Shown: positions 44,404-54,229, counted from the first letter of the stretch. The stretch: 64,000 nt of DNA from Sphingobacteriaceae bacterium (GCA_002319075.1 NVQB01000001.1:5022001-5086000); one strand, 5' to 3'. Numbers and translations: made by a program. The notes: a model not told the origin generated them from the letters alone.

Positions 44404-47400
44404 AAACTAGGGGAGACAAATTTAAAGGTAATTGTATAGTGACTCTTGTTCCGCACGGTGCATTTTTTTCATCTACGAGATCAGTATAAAGAATATCAGC
44501 CGTGTTAATTGCAAAAAGATAATTGATATTGCTTAATCGCTGCTCTGTTAGTTGTAAACCTTTTGATTGCCTGATATTTCCAATATTCTTCTTTTTGGTT
44601 TGACGGCCAACGCCATTATCTTCTATAATAATTTTTAAAATATCCGAATCTTTAACAATACTAATAATTAGCTTCCCCTTCCTTAAATTTTTCAGTGGTA
44701 ATAACCCATGCCAGATTGTGTTTTCGATAAGAGGATTTAATATCAGAGCCGGCACATATATTTTTTCCTGATCAATATCTTCACCCACATGGATCTCATA
44801 ATTAAATTTATTCTCAAATCGCAATTGTTCAAGATCCATATTTAAAACAGCTATTTCAAGTTCTTCGCGCACAGTAGCCAACGAACGTGTTGAAAAATTT
44901 AAGATTTGTCTAACCAGTAAGCCGAACTTAGCAATGTACTTTGTTGCGGCTTCTACCCTATTGTTCACAATCAAGAGTTGAATGGCAGATAAACAATTTG
45001 ACATAAAGTGTGGATTTATTTGCGCTTTCAGCGCAATAAGCTTATACTCCATAATAAGTCTTTCAGCGTTCTCTTTGCGGGTTCTTCTATTTTTTAAGTT
45101 TTTAAAAACCAACGAAAGGCTCAAAATTATTGTAAGAATTATTATTACCGCTACAACTACTACAAAGTAAGGTGTCTGCCAGAACGCAGGTACAATGGAA
45201 AATGGGACAACGAGTTTGAAATTTTCTCCCTGAATTATTGCAGGGTATGTGTTTAATGTATAATTTCCTGGAGGTAATTTTTGAAATTTAATACTTGTTC
45301 CATATGTTAGGCCACTTTCGATAGCCGGCCCGCTAAGAATATATTTTATTTCAGTTTTGCTATTAGAAAAATGAATCAGATCAAAGTCAAATTCAATATT
45401 ATTTTCATAATAACTCAGTGATTTTAAAACAGTCGTAGGTTGTTCAACAGAATTAACATAGATCTTGTTTAAATTAAAATTGATATTTTCCTCTGTAGCA
45501 ATTTTATCATAGTCAACAATTACAAGTCCGTTTTTTGTAGCCATATAGATCTTTTTTTCAAAATACACCGCATTCTGAACATCACCTGTGTAAATACGAA
45601 CCCATTTTAGAAGCATAGGGTTATTTCGGTTTGATTGGGCATAAAACAACCCTTTATTTGTAGATAATAAAATAGCATCTTGTTCGGTAAAATTAACAGC
45701 GTTCACAATATCACTTGGAAGCCCTTCTTTTGTAGAAATGTTAATCAGATTATCGTGTTTGTCGAGAAAAAAAATGCCGTATCCCGTTGAGCTAAACCAA
45801 AAATTATCGTACTTGTCTTTTGTGATTTTGCGGATAATCTTGTGTTCAGTTGATTTTAGATAAACTGGCCGATCTAATTCAACTTTCACAACGCGCCAAG
45901 CATCTTTAAAAGTTTCGGGCGATCTAAATATTCCCAGGTCGCACAGGTAAAGTCCATTTTCAGTAGCTACGATCAAATCTCCTTTTCTGTACTCACAGTC
46001 TAAAGTTTTAGAATTTACGTCAAAACGCTTAATAAGCTCTTCTTTTACAATAGCGCCAAACCCCCTTCTTTGAAGATAAACGATTGTATCAGATTTTTTA
46101 TAAATAAACTTCTGAATATTCTGCATTTTTTTGAGATTCCAGGAGTTAGTGGATTTGCCAGCGCCTATTTTCTTTTTCTTTAGGCTGTACATGAATGAAA
46201 GAAAATAATTCCCATCAAACTTTGCGATATCTAAAGTACTCTCTGATTTATAAAACGGATCTGCGGTTTCGTTATGCTGATAAATAGCTTCTATTTGGTT
46301 GTTGCGGATTTTAAAAACATCATCGTTAGAGGTGGCAACATAAAGCTCATTATCAATTATTTTTAAATAATTGATTGAGTGAGACAATAAACTATTACCG
46401 CTAAAATGCGAGTTATTTATATTTTCGTAATGAAACAGTCCTAGACCTGGAGTTGAGGCCCACAAGCCATTCTGCGAATCAATCAGTACGTCGTTTACGG
46501 TTGTATTTTTTAAGTAATGGTTTATGATAGAATCTTTTTCATTCAACTCATAAATCCCATTATTTAAGCATGCTACCCATTTATGATCATTTTTATCTAT
46601 CGCAAAATTTGTTATAAATGAGCTAAAACCATTATATGCCATGGGTTTTTTTTGCGAAAATCTGACCAAGCGATTGTAAAAAGAGAAATAGATACCATTG
46701 CTACTCTTTTTGAAAAGTCTGGGTGCGCCATTCGCTTTGCGATCAACTTCCCCATAAATCAAATTCCCGTTACTTTCTAATACCATACCTAGTTTATCAT
46801 TTGGCCTGTAAAAATTGTAAATCTCCTTGTCAAAATATTTACTTACAGCAAACAGGGTGTTTCCTCGTTCAAAAACCCTTATCGAAATTGTATCACCTTT
46901 AATCTGGTCAGCCAGATCGATGGGAATGTAGGAATTTCCCTGCCGTAAAAACTTGTAATTATATTGCTTCGTAATAGCATAAATATTCAAGCTATCGTCT
47001 ACATATAGCTGGTAAATTTCACACACATTCTGTTTAAGTTTTTCTGAAATGGCGCTCGGAACATTTACGAGGAATGCGCTATCATTGATGATTTTGTAAA
47101 ATTTAGCATTGGAATTTGCTACCCATTTCTCGCCATTTTTATTTTCGTATATGGAATAAATAAATGACTCGCTGAACGGCAAGTTCTTAAGAACGGGTTT
47201 AAATTCTACACTATTGTATTTTAAAACGCCATAATTGGTAAAAAGCCAAATGTAGCCTGACTTATCTTGATGTAAATTATAAACCTCGTCAGATAACAAG
47301 CCTTCTCTGGTGGTGTAACGCGTAAAACCCTCTCTCTGTGCGTTTGTAATGAGATTTTGTAGTATAAAAAGAAAAATAAAGATTTTAATTTTCTGGAAGT

Positions 47401-47404
47401 TCAT
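44396..47404 (-). CDS. LytS-type sensor histidine kinase with propeller sensor domain
   Basis: 1002 residues. Signal peptide (FIFLFILQNLITNAQ), a beta-propeller of two-component regulator repeats (DKSGYIWLFTNYG, DNFWFSSTGYGIFFLDKHDN, NGIYELNEKDS), a Y_Y_Y domain (about 640-740), one TM (about 745-770) and a His_kinase/HATPase domain with the phospho-His near 797 (LKAQINPHFMSN) and the N/G boxes (ILNPLIENTIWHG, DNGVGRQTK). The periplasmic propeller senses a carbohydrate or surface signal; which is unknown. Coupled to the LytTR regulator by an 8-nt overlap. Confidence 0.93.
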   Translation of the reverse strand: MNFQKIKIFIFLFILQNLITNAQREGFTRYTTREGLLSDEVYNLHQDKSGYIWLFTNYGVLKYNSVEFKPVLKNLPFSESFIYSIYENKNGEKWVANSNAKFYKIINDSAFLVNVPSAISEKLKQNVCEIYQLYVDDSLNIYAITKQYNYKFLRQGNSYIPIDLADQIKGDTISIRVFERGNTLFAVSKYFDKEIYNFYRPNDKLGMVLESNGNLIYGEVDRKANGAPRLFKKSSNGIYFSFYNRLVRFSQKKPMAYNGFSSFITNFAIDKNDHKWVACLNNGIYELNEKDSIINHYLKNTTVNDVLIDSQNGLWASTPGLGLFHYENINNSHFSGNSLLSHSINYLKIIDNELYVATSNDDVFKIRNNQIEAIYQHNETADPFYKSESTLDIAKFDGNYFLSFMYSLKKKKIGAGKSTNSWNLKKMQNIQKFIYKKSDTIVYLQRRGFGAIVKEELIKRFDVNSKTLDCEYRKGDLIVATENGLYLCDLGIFRSPETFKDAWRVVKVELDRPVYLKSTEHKIIRKITKDKYDNFWFSSTGYGIFFLDKHDNLINISTKEGLPSDIVNAVNFTEQDAILLSTNKGLFYAQSNRNNPMLLKWVRIYTGDVQNAVYFEKKIYMATKNGLVIVDYDKIATEENINFNLNKIYVNSVEQPTTVLKSLSYYENNIEFDFDLIHFSNSKTEIKYILSGPAIESGLTYGTSIKFQKLPPGNYTLNTYPAIIQGENFKLVVPFSIVPAFWQTPYFVVVVAVIIILTIILSLSLVFKNLKNRRTRKENAERLIMEYKLIALKAQINPHFMSNCLSAIQLLIVNNRVEAATKYIAKFGLLVRQILNFSTRSLATVREELEIAVLNMDLEQLRFENKFNYEIHVGEDIDQEKIYVPALILNPLIENTIWHGLLPLKNLRKGKLIISIVKDSDILKIIIEDNGVGRQTKKKNIGNIRQSKGLQLTEQRLSNINYLFAINTADILYTDLVDEKNAPCGTRVTIQLPLNLSPLVYE

Positions 47405-47517
47405 AACGAATTAACCAATCTTATGGCTATTTAAGAGGTCTTTTATCGAGAACAAGATATAAAATTAGAACAATAAAAAGAGAAAACCCGATAATCATTT
47501 ATTGTATTGAAAGTCGC

Positions 47518-47814
47518 TTAATTCATTATTAAATCGGGTAAAGCTTTATGGGAAGAGTCGTGAAAAGCAAGTTCGTGGATAGAAAGTGTTACGTGTTTAA
47601 TTATCGGAAAGTTACTTAGCAGGTCCATCACGTCCTTTTCCGATTCCGTTTGAATAAATATCCATAGATTTTTTCTCTCCATATCGAGAGAGTAGCTTAA
47701 AATGAGCTGTTGTTCAAGCAGTTTATTGATATGTTCGCGCTGCTTGGGAATGATTTCGTAGAGTTTCTTTGAAAAAACATCAGGTAAAGTAATATGTACC
47801 AGAAATGTATCCAT
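47518..47814 (-). CDS. small YCII/dimeric alpha-beta-barrel-like protein
   Basis: 98 residues with an FLVHITLP beta strand, KKLYEIIPKQREHINKLLEQ helix and EKDVMDLLSNFPIIKHVTLSIHELAF, resembling the small conserved muconolactone-isomerase/YCII-like fold of Bacteroidota. Function unknown; these folds bind small molecules. TACATTTG (47827-47820) is 5 nt before the ATG. Confidence 0.7.
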   Translation of the reverse strand: MDTFLVHITLPDVFSKKLYEIIPKQREHINKLLEQQLILSYSLDMERKNLWIFIQTESEKDVMDLLSNFPIIKHVTLSIHELAFHDSSHKALPDLIMN

Positions 47815-47877
47815 TGAAACAAATGTAGACTAAATACTAAATCCTCTAACATAGTGCCCGATTTTTTTTTAAGCATT

Positions 47878-47904
47878 AAAAAGGCGAAAGTATCTACCTT
47901 CGCC
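47878..47904 (-). terminator. terminator after the head-GIN/barrel gene
   Basis: On the minus strand GGCGAAGGTA pairs with TACTTTCGCC (one G-U pair, small loop) and exits into TTTTT. It lies about 25 nt after the stop of the GIN/barrel gene. Confidence 0.65.
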
Positions 47905-47928
47905 CTATTATTTTGGTTCTGCTTATTT

Positions 47929-49365
47929 TTAGCCAAATGGACACACCCTGATTCCTGCCGTAAAAGCATAAAGTTCAGGACCTTTACCCGATTGAAACAG
48001 CGGCGTCAAGTTGTATTCCCCGAAAAAGGTCCAACTTCTGTATCCCAAATTTATATGTGCTTTAGCGGCAAAAGGACTAAGATAGTAACCGTCTTTTCTA
48101 ACATTTGTTGACTTATCTTTGCCTTCAAAGAGTACTTGTTTAGTTCTCGAAGCAATCAAGAACTGGCCAATAACACCAAAGGCAATGTGAAATGATTTTT
48201 CAGAATCCTTACTAGTATTAAATTCTAACAGCAAGGGAACCTGCAAATAGGTCGCGCGAAGTTTGTTACGTTTGTATGAATAAGTGTTGCTACTATCAAT
48301 CACACCCCAGGTATAATTAGTGTCTGCATTTAAAGTCGTTTTATTGGCAAACTCGTAAAGATGATAATCAAATCCAAATCCGGTAATAATTTTTACATTA
48401 TCGCTCGCAAGATTTATTTGGCGTTCAATAATATTAAACTGGAAGTTTAGACTTTTTCTGTATTCAAGATCCAGGAAGTTGTATTTCTCATTAAGATTTA
48501 CTCCCCCGCCCGGATTCATGTAACCATTGATTCCCATTGAAAAACCTCTCCAATGTTTAAAACGCTCATCTTTTACATTAGCCGTTTTCTCCTGAGATTC
48601 GTTACTGCCACCTATAATTAGTATTTTTTTATTTTTCCAATTGAGAAAAGTAGTATCACTTTCGGATTTTAAATCAGCTGAAGACATGTCTTTTATTCGC
48701 GTAACGCTCGCTGCGGTGCTTGATTCGGTTACCACATCTTTTGGGTCACCCATTATTTTTATTTCACTAGCACTGCTGGCAGTGGCTCGCAATTTTTCGG
48801 TAACATGTACCTTTGCGCTGGAAGCCCCAGACGTTAAAAGAGCCGCATCCTTAGCCAAGAGATTATAACTTTTTAAACTGGATGCTCCCGAAATTTCTAC
48901 GTTAAGTTTATCGGTGCTGCCTTCCAAAACAAGGGAAGCGGCACCATCTTCCTGGCATCTCAGGCTTTTCGCATTCACTTTAGCAAAAACATCGGCAGCA
49001 CCGGTTAAATTAAATGTCAGAGAATCGCCTGTTAAGCCATTTATAGTTTTAAAGCTGGAAGCGCCCGATGCAACCAGGTTTTTTAATTGGTTGTTTTTTA
49101 CATACACCAGAAGATCTGAGCGAGTTGTTCCTTTACTCGAAATAATAAGTGTCGAGTTTTCAATCTTTGTTTCAATGTTATCCAGATCATTTTCTTTAGC
49201 CTTCACGCTAAGAGAGAGAGTATCGGAATTTGTATAGATAACAGATACAGCTCCTGATATTTTAATTTTATTGAAAGCAGAAATTGTTCTATCCTGAGTT
49301 TTCTGAGCATTGCAACTAAGAAAGGTGGAAACGAGAGTAATTGCTAAAAGTGAGATCCTATTCAT
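47929..49365 (-). CDS. head-GIN domain fused to an outer-membrane beta-barrel
   Basis: 478 residues. Lipoprotein-like signal (LVSTFLSC, Cys18), then a head-GIN (DUF2807) right-handed beta-helix at about 26-235 with repeated GASS/GAAD motifs (VASGASSFKTI, LTGAADVFAKV, EISGASSLKSY), and from about 265 a C-terminal barrel with alternating aromatic strands (FGFDYHLYEFANKT, LQVPLLLEFNTS, FHIAFGVIGQFLI) and a Phe-Gly end. The two are usually separate proteins; here one chain. Downstream of the ECF sigma/anti-sigma pair, so probably an outer-membrane output or sensor of that system. Confidence 0.85.
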   Translation of the reverse strand: MNRISLLAITLVSTFLSCNAQKTQDRTISAFNKIKISGAVSVIYTNSDTLSLSVKAKENDLDNIETKIENSTLIISSKGTTRSDLLVYVKNNQLKNLVASGASSFKTINGLTGDSLTFNLTGAADVFAKVNAKSLRCQEDGAASLVLEGSTDKLNVEISGASSLKSYNLLAKDAALLTSGASSAKVHVTEKLRATASSASEIKIMGDPKDVVTESSTAASVTRIKDMSSADLKSESDTTFLNWKNKKILIIGGSNESQEKTANVKDERFKHWRGFSMGINGYMNPGGGVNLNEKYNFLDLEYRKSLNFQFNIIERQINLASDNVKIITGFGFDYHLYEFANKTTLNADTNYTWGVIDSSNTYSYKRNKLRATYLQVPLLLEFNTSKDSEKSFHIAFGVIGQFLIASRTKQVLFEGKDKSTNVRKDGYYLSPFAAKAHINLGYRSWTFFGEYNLTPLFQSGKGPELYAFTAGIRVCPFG

Positions 49366-49461
49366 GATTTTATAATTTTAGATTTAATTTTTTATTCTTT
49401 TACAACGTTGTTGGTTTTAAGAATAAGACGCTTATTCATTTTAAATTGTTACAGGTAAAAG

Positions 49462-50709
49462 TTATTTTTTTTCTACACTGAAAGAATTAAAAGATAAACG
49501 GTAATTGTTTTTTGAATTTTCCTGACCATCAATAGATTTAACGCCAAGTTTATTTGCCTGCTGAGCCAGTTGCACAGCGCGCCTCCATAATCCTTTTTTT
49601 CCGTTAAGAGAAGATTCTTTTACTTCTATCAACTCATCTTCATAAGCAATGTCTTCTGCCAGTGGCAAATAATTCTTTTTATCTGTACTATCCAGTATTT
49701 CGGTGTTTAGAATACTCGCAATTTCGGTTTTATCTTCTTTTTCGCTTGAAGTTTCCTTATTAACGGCTTCTTCTTTGTTTGCAATTTCCTTAACGTCTTT
49801 CTCTATCCCTGTTTGTAACGCTTCTTCAGGCTCTACTAAGGCAAACATCTGTTTTGTCGCTGAAAAAACAGCCTTCTTATTTGAAGAATCGTTTTTACCC
49901 TTGTTTCCTCCACTATTTACTTCAGTTCTCAAAGTTGCAGTTGGTGCAGTTGGTGCAGTTAAAGTGTCGATGTCTTTTTTTGAAGAGGTATTAGCAGATA
50001 ACGCAGAAGACTCAGTTCTTTTATAACTGTAGTAGTTATAAACAACGGCAAGTCCGACTACTAAGAGCAGAGCTGCAGCTATAGAACCAGCTATTCTTAA
50101 ATTAAAGAAAATGATTTTGGCTTCTTTTTTAAGCGCTTCTTTATCCGGATGCAAAATGCTTTTATCTGCAACTAAAACTGTTTTAGTATAAAGATCTAAT
50201 TCTTTCTGAAGCGATACATGAGTGCGGATTTCTTTTTCAAATTCTGATTTTTCTGAATCAGTTAATTGATTTTCGAAATAAGCCAGTAAACGGTCGTTCA
50301 CCACCAGGTCGTTTTCAGATTTATGAAGGCTGGTTTTAGAACTAAAAGTAATTTCTGTATCGGTAACAAGGATAGTTTTTTTGTACTTTTCAAAAGATGC
50401 TGATAGCTCTTTGTCATGCTCAAGCTTTAACTCCAAACGGATAGTTTCTTCTAAAGACAAATTGCCTTCGAGGTAATTGAGAAGTTCTTCATCCGGAACC
50501 TGCTCTTCGGTTTTCTTCAATTCTTGTTTGAACTCAAATCTATGATTCTCTTCATTAAGATAAACAAGACTAAAATCTTCAAGATCAATTTCAAGTTCGG
50601 GATGTTCCAATAAAAAGGAACTTAACTCAGCAACTTCCGCAGCATTTAAGTTTCCTTCACTGTAATCCAGTAAAAAGCCTTCATAATTATGTAAACCAAT
50701 AGCGCTCAT
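49462..50709 (-). CDS. putative anti-sigma factor
   Basis: 415 residues. Cytosolic N-terminal zinc-free helical repeats (LLDYSEGNLNAAEVAELSSFLLEHPEL, LLNYLEGNLSLEETIRLE, LLAYFENQLTDSEKSEFEKEI) of the kind seen in Bacteroidota anti-sigma proteins, one TM at about 205-227 (RIAGSIAAALLLVVGLAVVY), and a long Ser/Thr/Lys/Glu-rich periplasmic tail. The ATG overlaps the sigma-factor stop by one base (TAATG). Probably holds the upstream ECF sigma factor at the membrane. Confidence 0.8.
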   Translation of the reverse strand: MSAIGLHNYEGFLLDYSEGNLNAAEVAELSSFLLEHPELEIDLEDFSLVYLNEENHRFEFKQELKKTEEQVPDEELLNYLEGNLSLEETIRLELKLEHDKELSASFEKYKKTILVTDTEITFSSKTSLHKSENDLVVNDRLLAYFENQLTDSEKSEFEKEIRTHVSLQKELDLYTKTVLVADKSILHPDKEALKKEAKIIFFNLRIAGSIAAALLLVVGLAVVYNYYSYKRTESSALSANTSSKKDIDTLTAPTAPTATLRTEVNSGGNKGKNDSSNKKAVFSATKQMFALVEPEEALQTGIEKDVKEIANKEEAVNKETSSEKEDKTEIASILNTEILDSTDKKNYLPLAEDIAYEDELIEVKESSLNGKKGLWRRAVQLAQQANKLGVKSIDGQENSKNNYRLSFNSFSVEKK

Positions 50710-51194
50710 TAAATAACGGCTTCAACTTTCCCGATATAGTTTTTTAAAAAAGTCCTGGCTCTGAAAATATAAACCTTGACCTGGCTTTCGGTTAATTGGG
50801 TAATATTTCCTATTTCCGCATAATCGTAACCTTCATAATCTCTCAACAATAAAACAGTCTTCTGAATTTCAGGTAATTGCTCGAGGCCTTTATTCAAAAC
50901 TTCTTTGAGGTCGGAGTATTGTTTGTTATGGCTGTGTTGATTAAAATCTACTTCATTAAAACTGGCCTGCTTTGCTCCCCTTCTGGTGTAATCTACCAGG
51001 GTATGATAAGCTGTTGTAAAGAGATAGGTCTTTGATTTTGAAGCATCAATTGTTTCAATCTTACGCCACATTTTTTCAAAAGCATCCTGAACAATGTCCT
51101 TAGCCACATCTTTATCTTTAATTTGCTTCAATATAAATCTATACACGCCATCGGCATGCAGATCTACACAGCTATTATAATCAGATAAAGTCAA
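50709..51194 (-). CDS. ECF-type RNA polymerase sigma factor
   Basis: 161 residues, TTG start at 51194. Region 2 (FEKMWRKIETIDASKSKTYLFTTAYHTLVDYTRR) and region 4 (LEQLPEIQKTVLLLRDYEGYDYAEIGNITQLTESQVKVYIFRAR) are typical of sigma-70 family group 4. Stop and the anti-sigma start overlap by one base. Likely to direct the downstream surface gene; regulon unknown. Confidence 0.93.
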   Translation of the reverse strand: MTLSDYNSCVDLHADGVYRFILKQIKDKDVAKDIVQDAFEKMWRKIETIDASKSKTYLFTTAYHTLVDYTRRGAKQASFNEVDFNQHSHNKQYSDLKEVLNKGLEQLPEIQKTVLLLRDYEGYDYAEIGNITQLTESQVKVYIFRARTFLKNYIGKVEAVI

Positions 51195-51274
51195 TTTCTA
51201 AGTGTAAGACGAAGTTAGCCAGGATTTGTTACAGACTAAAATAGATTTTAACCGACTGGTTATTAGTATTTTAG

Positions 51275-51922
51275 CTAAACGCTGAAATTTTTAATCTTCT
51301 CCGAAGTCGTTAAGAAACGAATTAACGTGTCGTGATTTTTTTCGCCACCGCTTACTTCGTAGGTGATGATGAGATCGCTTTCTACTTTAGTATAATTTAG
51401 CCACACGAATTTTAGTTTGTATGATTTTATAGCGGCTTCAATTTCAAGTTTTAATTCCAGATCGTTAGAAATAGTGATTCGATAAACCATTTCTTTATTG
51501 TATTTATCTATGAATTGCTGCACCCAGGCAAACCCCAAAAGAATTAACAATACGGTTACCGTTACCATTACAGCAAGTTCGTACTGACCAATACCACAGG
51601 CCATTCCAATCGCAGCGCTGATCCAAATAATAGACGCGGTTGTAACGCCCCTCACACTCACGCCGTCTCTGAAGATGGCGCCGGCACCCAAAAAACCTAT
51701 TCCTGTTACTATGTTAGAAGCAACTCGTGCAGGATCATTTTTCTCTCCTATAATAAAAGAAATTATTGTAAAAAAAGTAGAACCTAAAGTAATCAGTATA
51801 ATAGTTCTAAAGCCAATGTTTCTGCCCTTGTACTCCCGTTCTGCTCCGATTGAAGCTCCCAGAATTAAGGATACAAGAAGTTTTATAGATGTGTCATAAA
51901 AAAAGTGGTAATCAAAATGCAT
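51275..51922 (-). CDS. MgtC/SapB family membrane protein
   Basis: 215 residues from ATG 51922 (an in-frame TTG lies 6 nt further up). Hydrophobic N-terminal MgtC domain with LVSLILGASIGAEREYKG, FRTIILITLGSTFFTIIS, PARVASNIVTGIGFLGAGAIF and GVTTASIIWISAAIGMACG, followed by a cytosolic C-terminal domain (about 140-215). MgtC proteins are linked to low-Mg2+ survival and membrane ATPase control. Starts 7 nt after the kynurenine monooxygenase stop, so may be co-transcribed. Confidence 0.9.
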   Translation of the reverse strand: MHFDYHFFYDTSIKLLVSLILGASIGAEREYKGRNIGFRTIILITLGSTFFTIISFIIGEKNDPARVASNIVTGIGFLGAGAIFRDGVSVRGVTTASIIWISAAIGMACGIGQYELAVMVTVTVLLILLGFAWVQQFIDKYNKEMVYRITISNDLELKLEIEAAIKSYKLKFVWLNYTKVESDLIITYEVSGGEKNHDTLIRFLTTSEKIKNFSV

Positions 51923-51929
51923 AAGCAAA

Positions 51930-53276
51930 CTAGTTTAGCTGACTCAAAATTGCCTTTTCAATGTCAGGAGATTCCCAATTTGTTTCAATGTCAGGGCGCT
52001 CCATTATTTTATCCATGATAGCCTGTTGCTTGTTACCCTGATTGTATGCAGTGCTGTATCGTATCTCAGGACTAAATGTCACCATACTGTAAAGTGGCAT
52101 CCATTTATCTGGATGTTTTTGAGAGAATTTTGCTTCAATTTTTTTCTGCAATATAAATTTGGGGTCTGCAGTTTTATCACGCATTTCTATAAAATTATCT
52201 ACAGCCAAACTTGCAATAGCGTCCGCATCGGGCTTGCGCAGTAGTTCATACTCTTTTAAAATGGCAGGCCAGTTCTCTTTATGTTTTTCAATGAGATCAT
52301 TTAGTACAACACAGTCTTCAAAGCCGCAATTCATACCCTGTCCGTAAAATGGCACAATTGCATGAGCTGCGTCGCCTATTAAAGCGATTTTATCATCAAA
52401 TGTCCATGGAAAACATTTTACTGTTACTAACGACGACACTGGATTGGTTTTAAAATCTTCGAGGTAGGTTGGCATTAAAGGCAGAGCATCATAAAACTCT
52501 TCTTCAAAAAAACGTTTAATTTGTTCATCTGTTTTTAAGGCGGCAAAAGATTTTTCGCCTTCAAAAGGTATAAACAAGGTACATGTAAAATTTCCATCGG
52601 GGTTAGGCAGGGCAATCATCATGAAGGTACCTCGAGGCCAGATATGCAGAGCATTTTTCTCCATCATAAACTTGCCATTTTCGCCTGGAGGAATAATGAG
52701 TTCTTTATAACCGCAATTGATGTAATGTTGATTGTATTCAAAACGATCACTTTGCAACTGCATATTTAAGCGTGATGCGGCAAAAGCTCCATCAGCTCCA
52801 AAGAGAAGATCTGATTTTACTTCTGTGATTGCTTTTGTAACATTGTCCTCAAATGTGGCTTTTAAATCCACACGATTGATATTGGCACATCTTTTATCAA
52901 AATGGATGTTTACACCGGGTTGTTCCTCTGCAAGATCCATTAATTTCATATTGATGTCGGCGCGTGATACTGAATAAATGGCCTGGTTGTCTTTACCATA
53001 GGGAATGTAAACCTGTGTGCCATCTTTATGGTGAATTTGCCTTCCGTACATTGGAATTCCGATCTTTTTAATTTCTTCGGCAATACCAACAGCCTCCAAA
53101 CCTTTCCAGCCTCTATCGCTCAATGCAAGGTTAATAGACCGCCCTGCCAGCAAATTGTTTTTGCGCATATCAGGGCGACGCTCATAAATATTGATTTTAT
53201 ATCCCTTTTTCGCTAGATAAAGAGATAACAGAGATCCTACTAAACCGGCTCCTACTATAGTAACACTTTTACTCAT
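51930..53276 (-). CDS. kmo: kynurenine 3-monooxygenase
   Basis: FAD enzyme that hydroxylates L-kynurenine at position 3 with NADPH and O2, in tryptophan breakdown. 448 residues. Rossmann FAD motif VTIVGAGLVGSLLSLYLAKKG, the family GRSINLALSDRGWKGLEAVG, YSVSRADIN, and the second FAD motif IALIGDAAHAIVPFYGQGMNCGFEDC. Has the eukaryotic/Bacteroidota KMO length but no membrane tail evident. TAAATTTG (53288-53281) lies 4 nt before the ATG. No other kynurenine-pathway gene in the window. Confidence 0.95.
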   Translation of the reverse strand: MSKSVTIVGAGLVGSLLSLYLAKKGYKINIYERRPDMRKNNLLAGRSINLALSDRGWKGLEAVGIAEEIKKIGIPMYGRQIHHKDGTQVYIPYGKDNQAIYSVSRADINMKLMDLAEEQPGVNIHFDKRCANINRVDLKATFEDNVTKAITEVKSDLLFGADGAFAASRLNMQLQSDRFEYNQHYINCGYKELIIPPGENGKFMMEKNALHIWPRGTFMMIALPNPDGNFTCTLFIPFEGEKSFAALKTDEQIKRFFEEEFYDALPLMPTYLEDFKTNPVSSLVTVKCFPWTFDDKIALIGDAAHAIVPFYGQGMNCGFEDCVVLNDLIEKHKENWPAILKEYELLRKPDADAIASLAVDNFIEMRDKTADPKFILQKKIEAKFSQKHPDKWMPLYSMVTFSPEIRYSTAYNQGNKQQAIMDKIMERPDIETNWESPDIEKAILSQLN

Positions 53277-53371
53277 GCGTCAAATTTACTTAAAATTAAG
53301 TGCTGGAATTCAGTTTATGATAAATTTCATACCCCTAATTTTGCCACACAGCTAATTTCTTTTTTTCTTTT

Positions 53372-53554
53372 TTAAAAGAGCCTGCTAAAAGCGGATATAG
53401 CTTTTAAATCAAGCGCTTTGTTGCCTTTTAAAACAAAATGCACCTCCTTTTGTTCAGTAGTTTTCCAGTATTTTACAGCTTGTGCTTTATAGCGAGCTAA
53501 TGGTCGTTGCAAAGTCTGATTCTCTAACAAGCCCCCCTTATCATCGCTTGTTTT
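53372..53554 (-). pseudogene. remnant of a DUF4143 AAA ATPase C-terminus
   Basis: The 339-nt gap between kmo and the YdeI-like gene holds a 60-codon open stretch without a proper start. Its translation contains GGLLENQTLQRPLARYK, YWKTTEQKEVHFVLKGNK and AISAFSRLF, matching the C-terminal DUF4143 segment (G.LLEN..., YW...EVDFVL...K) of AAA ATPases linked to nucleases. The rest of the gene is gone and EVDFV has become EVHFV. A decayed fragment. The remaining gap is AT-rich with nothing else seen. Confidence 0.55.
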
Positions 53555-53615
53555 TTATTGTAAATAGCGAAATAAGGTTGTAAATAAATCACCTTCCCGA
53601 TGTTTTGTTAATCTG

Positions 53616-54212
53616 CTATTTAGCTTTTCGCTTCAGTTTATCAGCAGACATTGCCCGTAGTTTCAAAACAGCCTGGGATATACGCCTGATACGGGTCTCT
53701 TCTTTTTTGGCCAATTCTATCCATTGCGTGTGAAACTTTTTTTGGGAAGGACTAAGAGCTTCAAATTGTTTCAGAACGCCTGCTGCTTTAAATTCTCTTT
53801 TTATATTTCCACTTAAAGCTAGGTCTGGTGCAATTACTTTCTTACCAGCCTTATTGTTGTCAATGGCCTCAAAAACATACTCAAGAATAATGTCCTCATG
53901 AATATCCTTAGCGCTCTTTATGTGAAAATGGCGTGTGTTAATACTTCCTGTATTTTCCAGTAGTTTACGCTTGTCTTTGAGCAAAGAGCCTTTAAAGAAA
54001 ACAAAATTCACATGTTTTTGAAAGGCCGCGTAGCCACAAACCATTCCGTTCAGGTAATAATTCGGACCCCATTTCCAATCTTCAATTATCTTAGGATCAC
54101 TCTTTAAAACGATCTCCCGTAAGCGCTGACATATTTTTTTACTGAAGTCGGGTAAACCATTTATATAGTCATTTACGCGTTCATCTGCGTTGCTTACGTG
54201 TTTTGCTGCCAT
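53616..54212 (-). CDS. YdeI/OmpD-associated family protein with DUF1801 domain
   Basis: 198 residues from ATG 54212 (MAAKHVSNADERVNDYI); the longer frame would cross the divergent tilS start. Contains the DUF1801 fold (VNDYINGLPDFSKKICQRLREIVLKSDPKIIEDWKWG, MVCGYAAFQKHVNFVFFKG) and a YdeI-type bacteriocin-protection C-terminal motif (FEALSPSQKKFHTQWIELAKKEETRIRRI). Function unsettled. Divergent from tilS with 17 nt between starts. Confidence 0.85.
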   Translation of the reverse strand: MAAKHVSNADERVNDYINGLPDFSKKICQRLREIVLKSDPKIIEDWKWGPNYYLNGMVCGYAAFQKHVNFVFFKGSLLKDKRKLLENTGSINTRHFHIKSAKDIHEDIILEYVFEAIDNNKAGKKVIAPDLALSGNIKREFKAAGVLKQFEALSPSQKKFHTQWIELAKKEETRIRRISQAVLKLRAMSADKLKRKAK

Positions 54213-54229
54213 TTTACTACCTTTATAGG

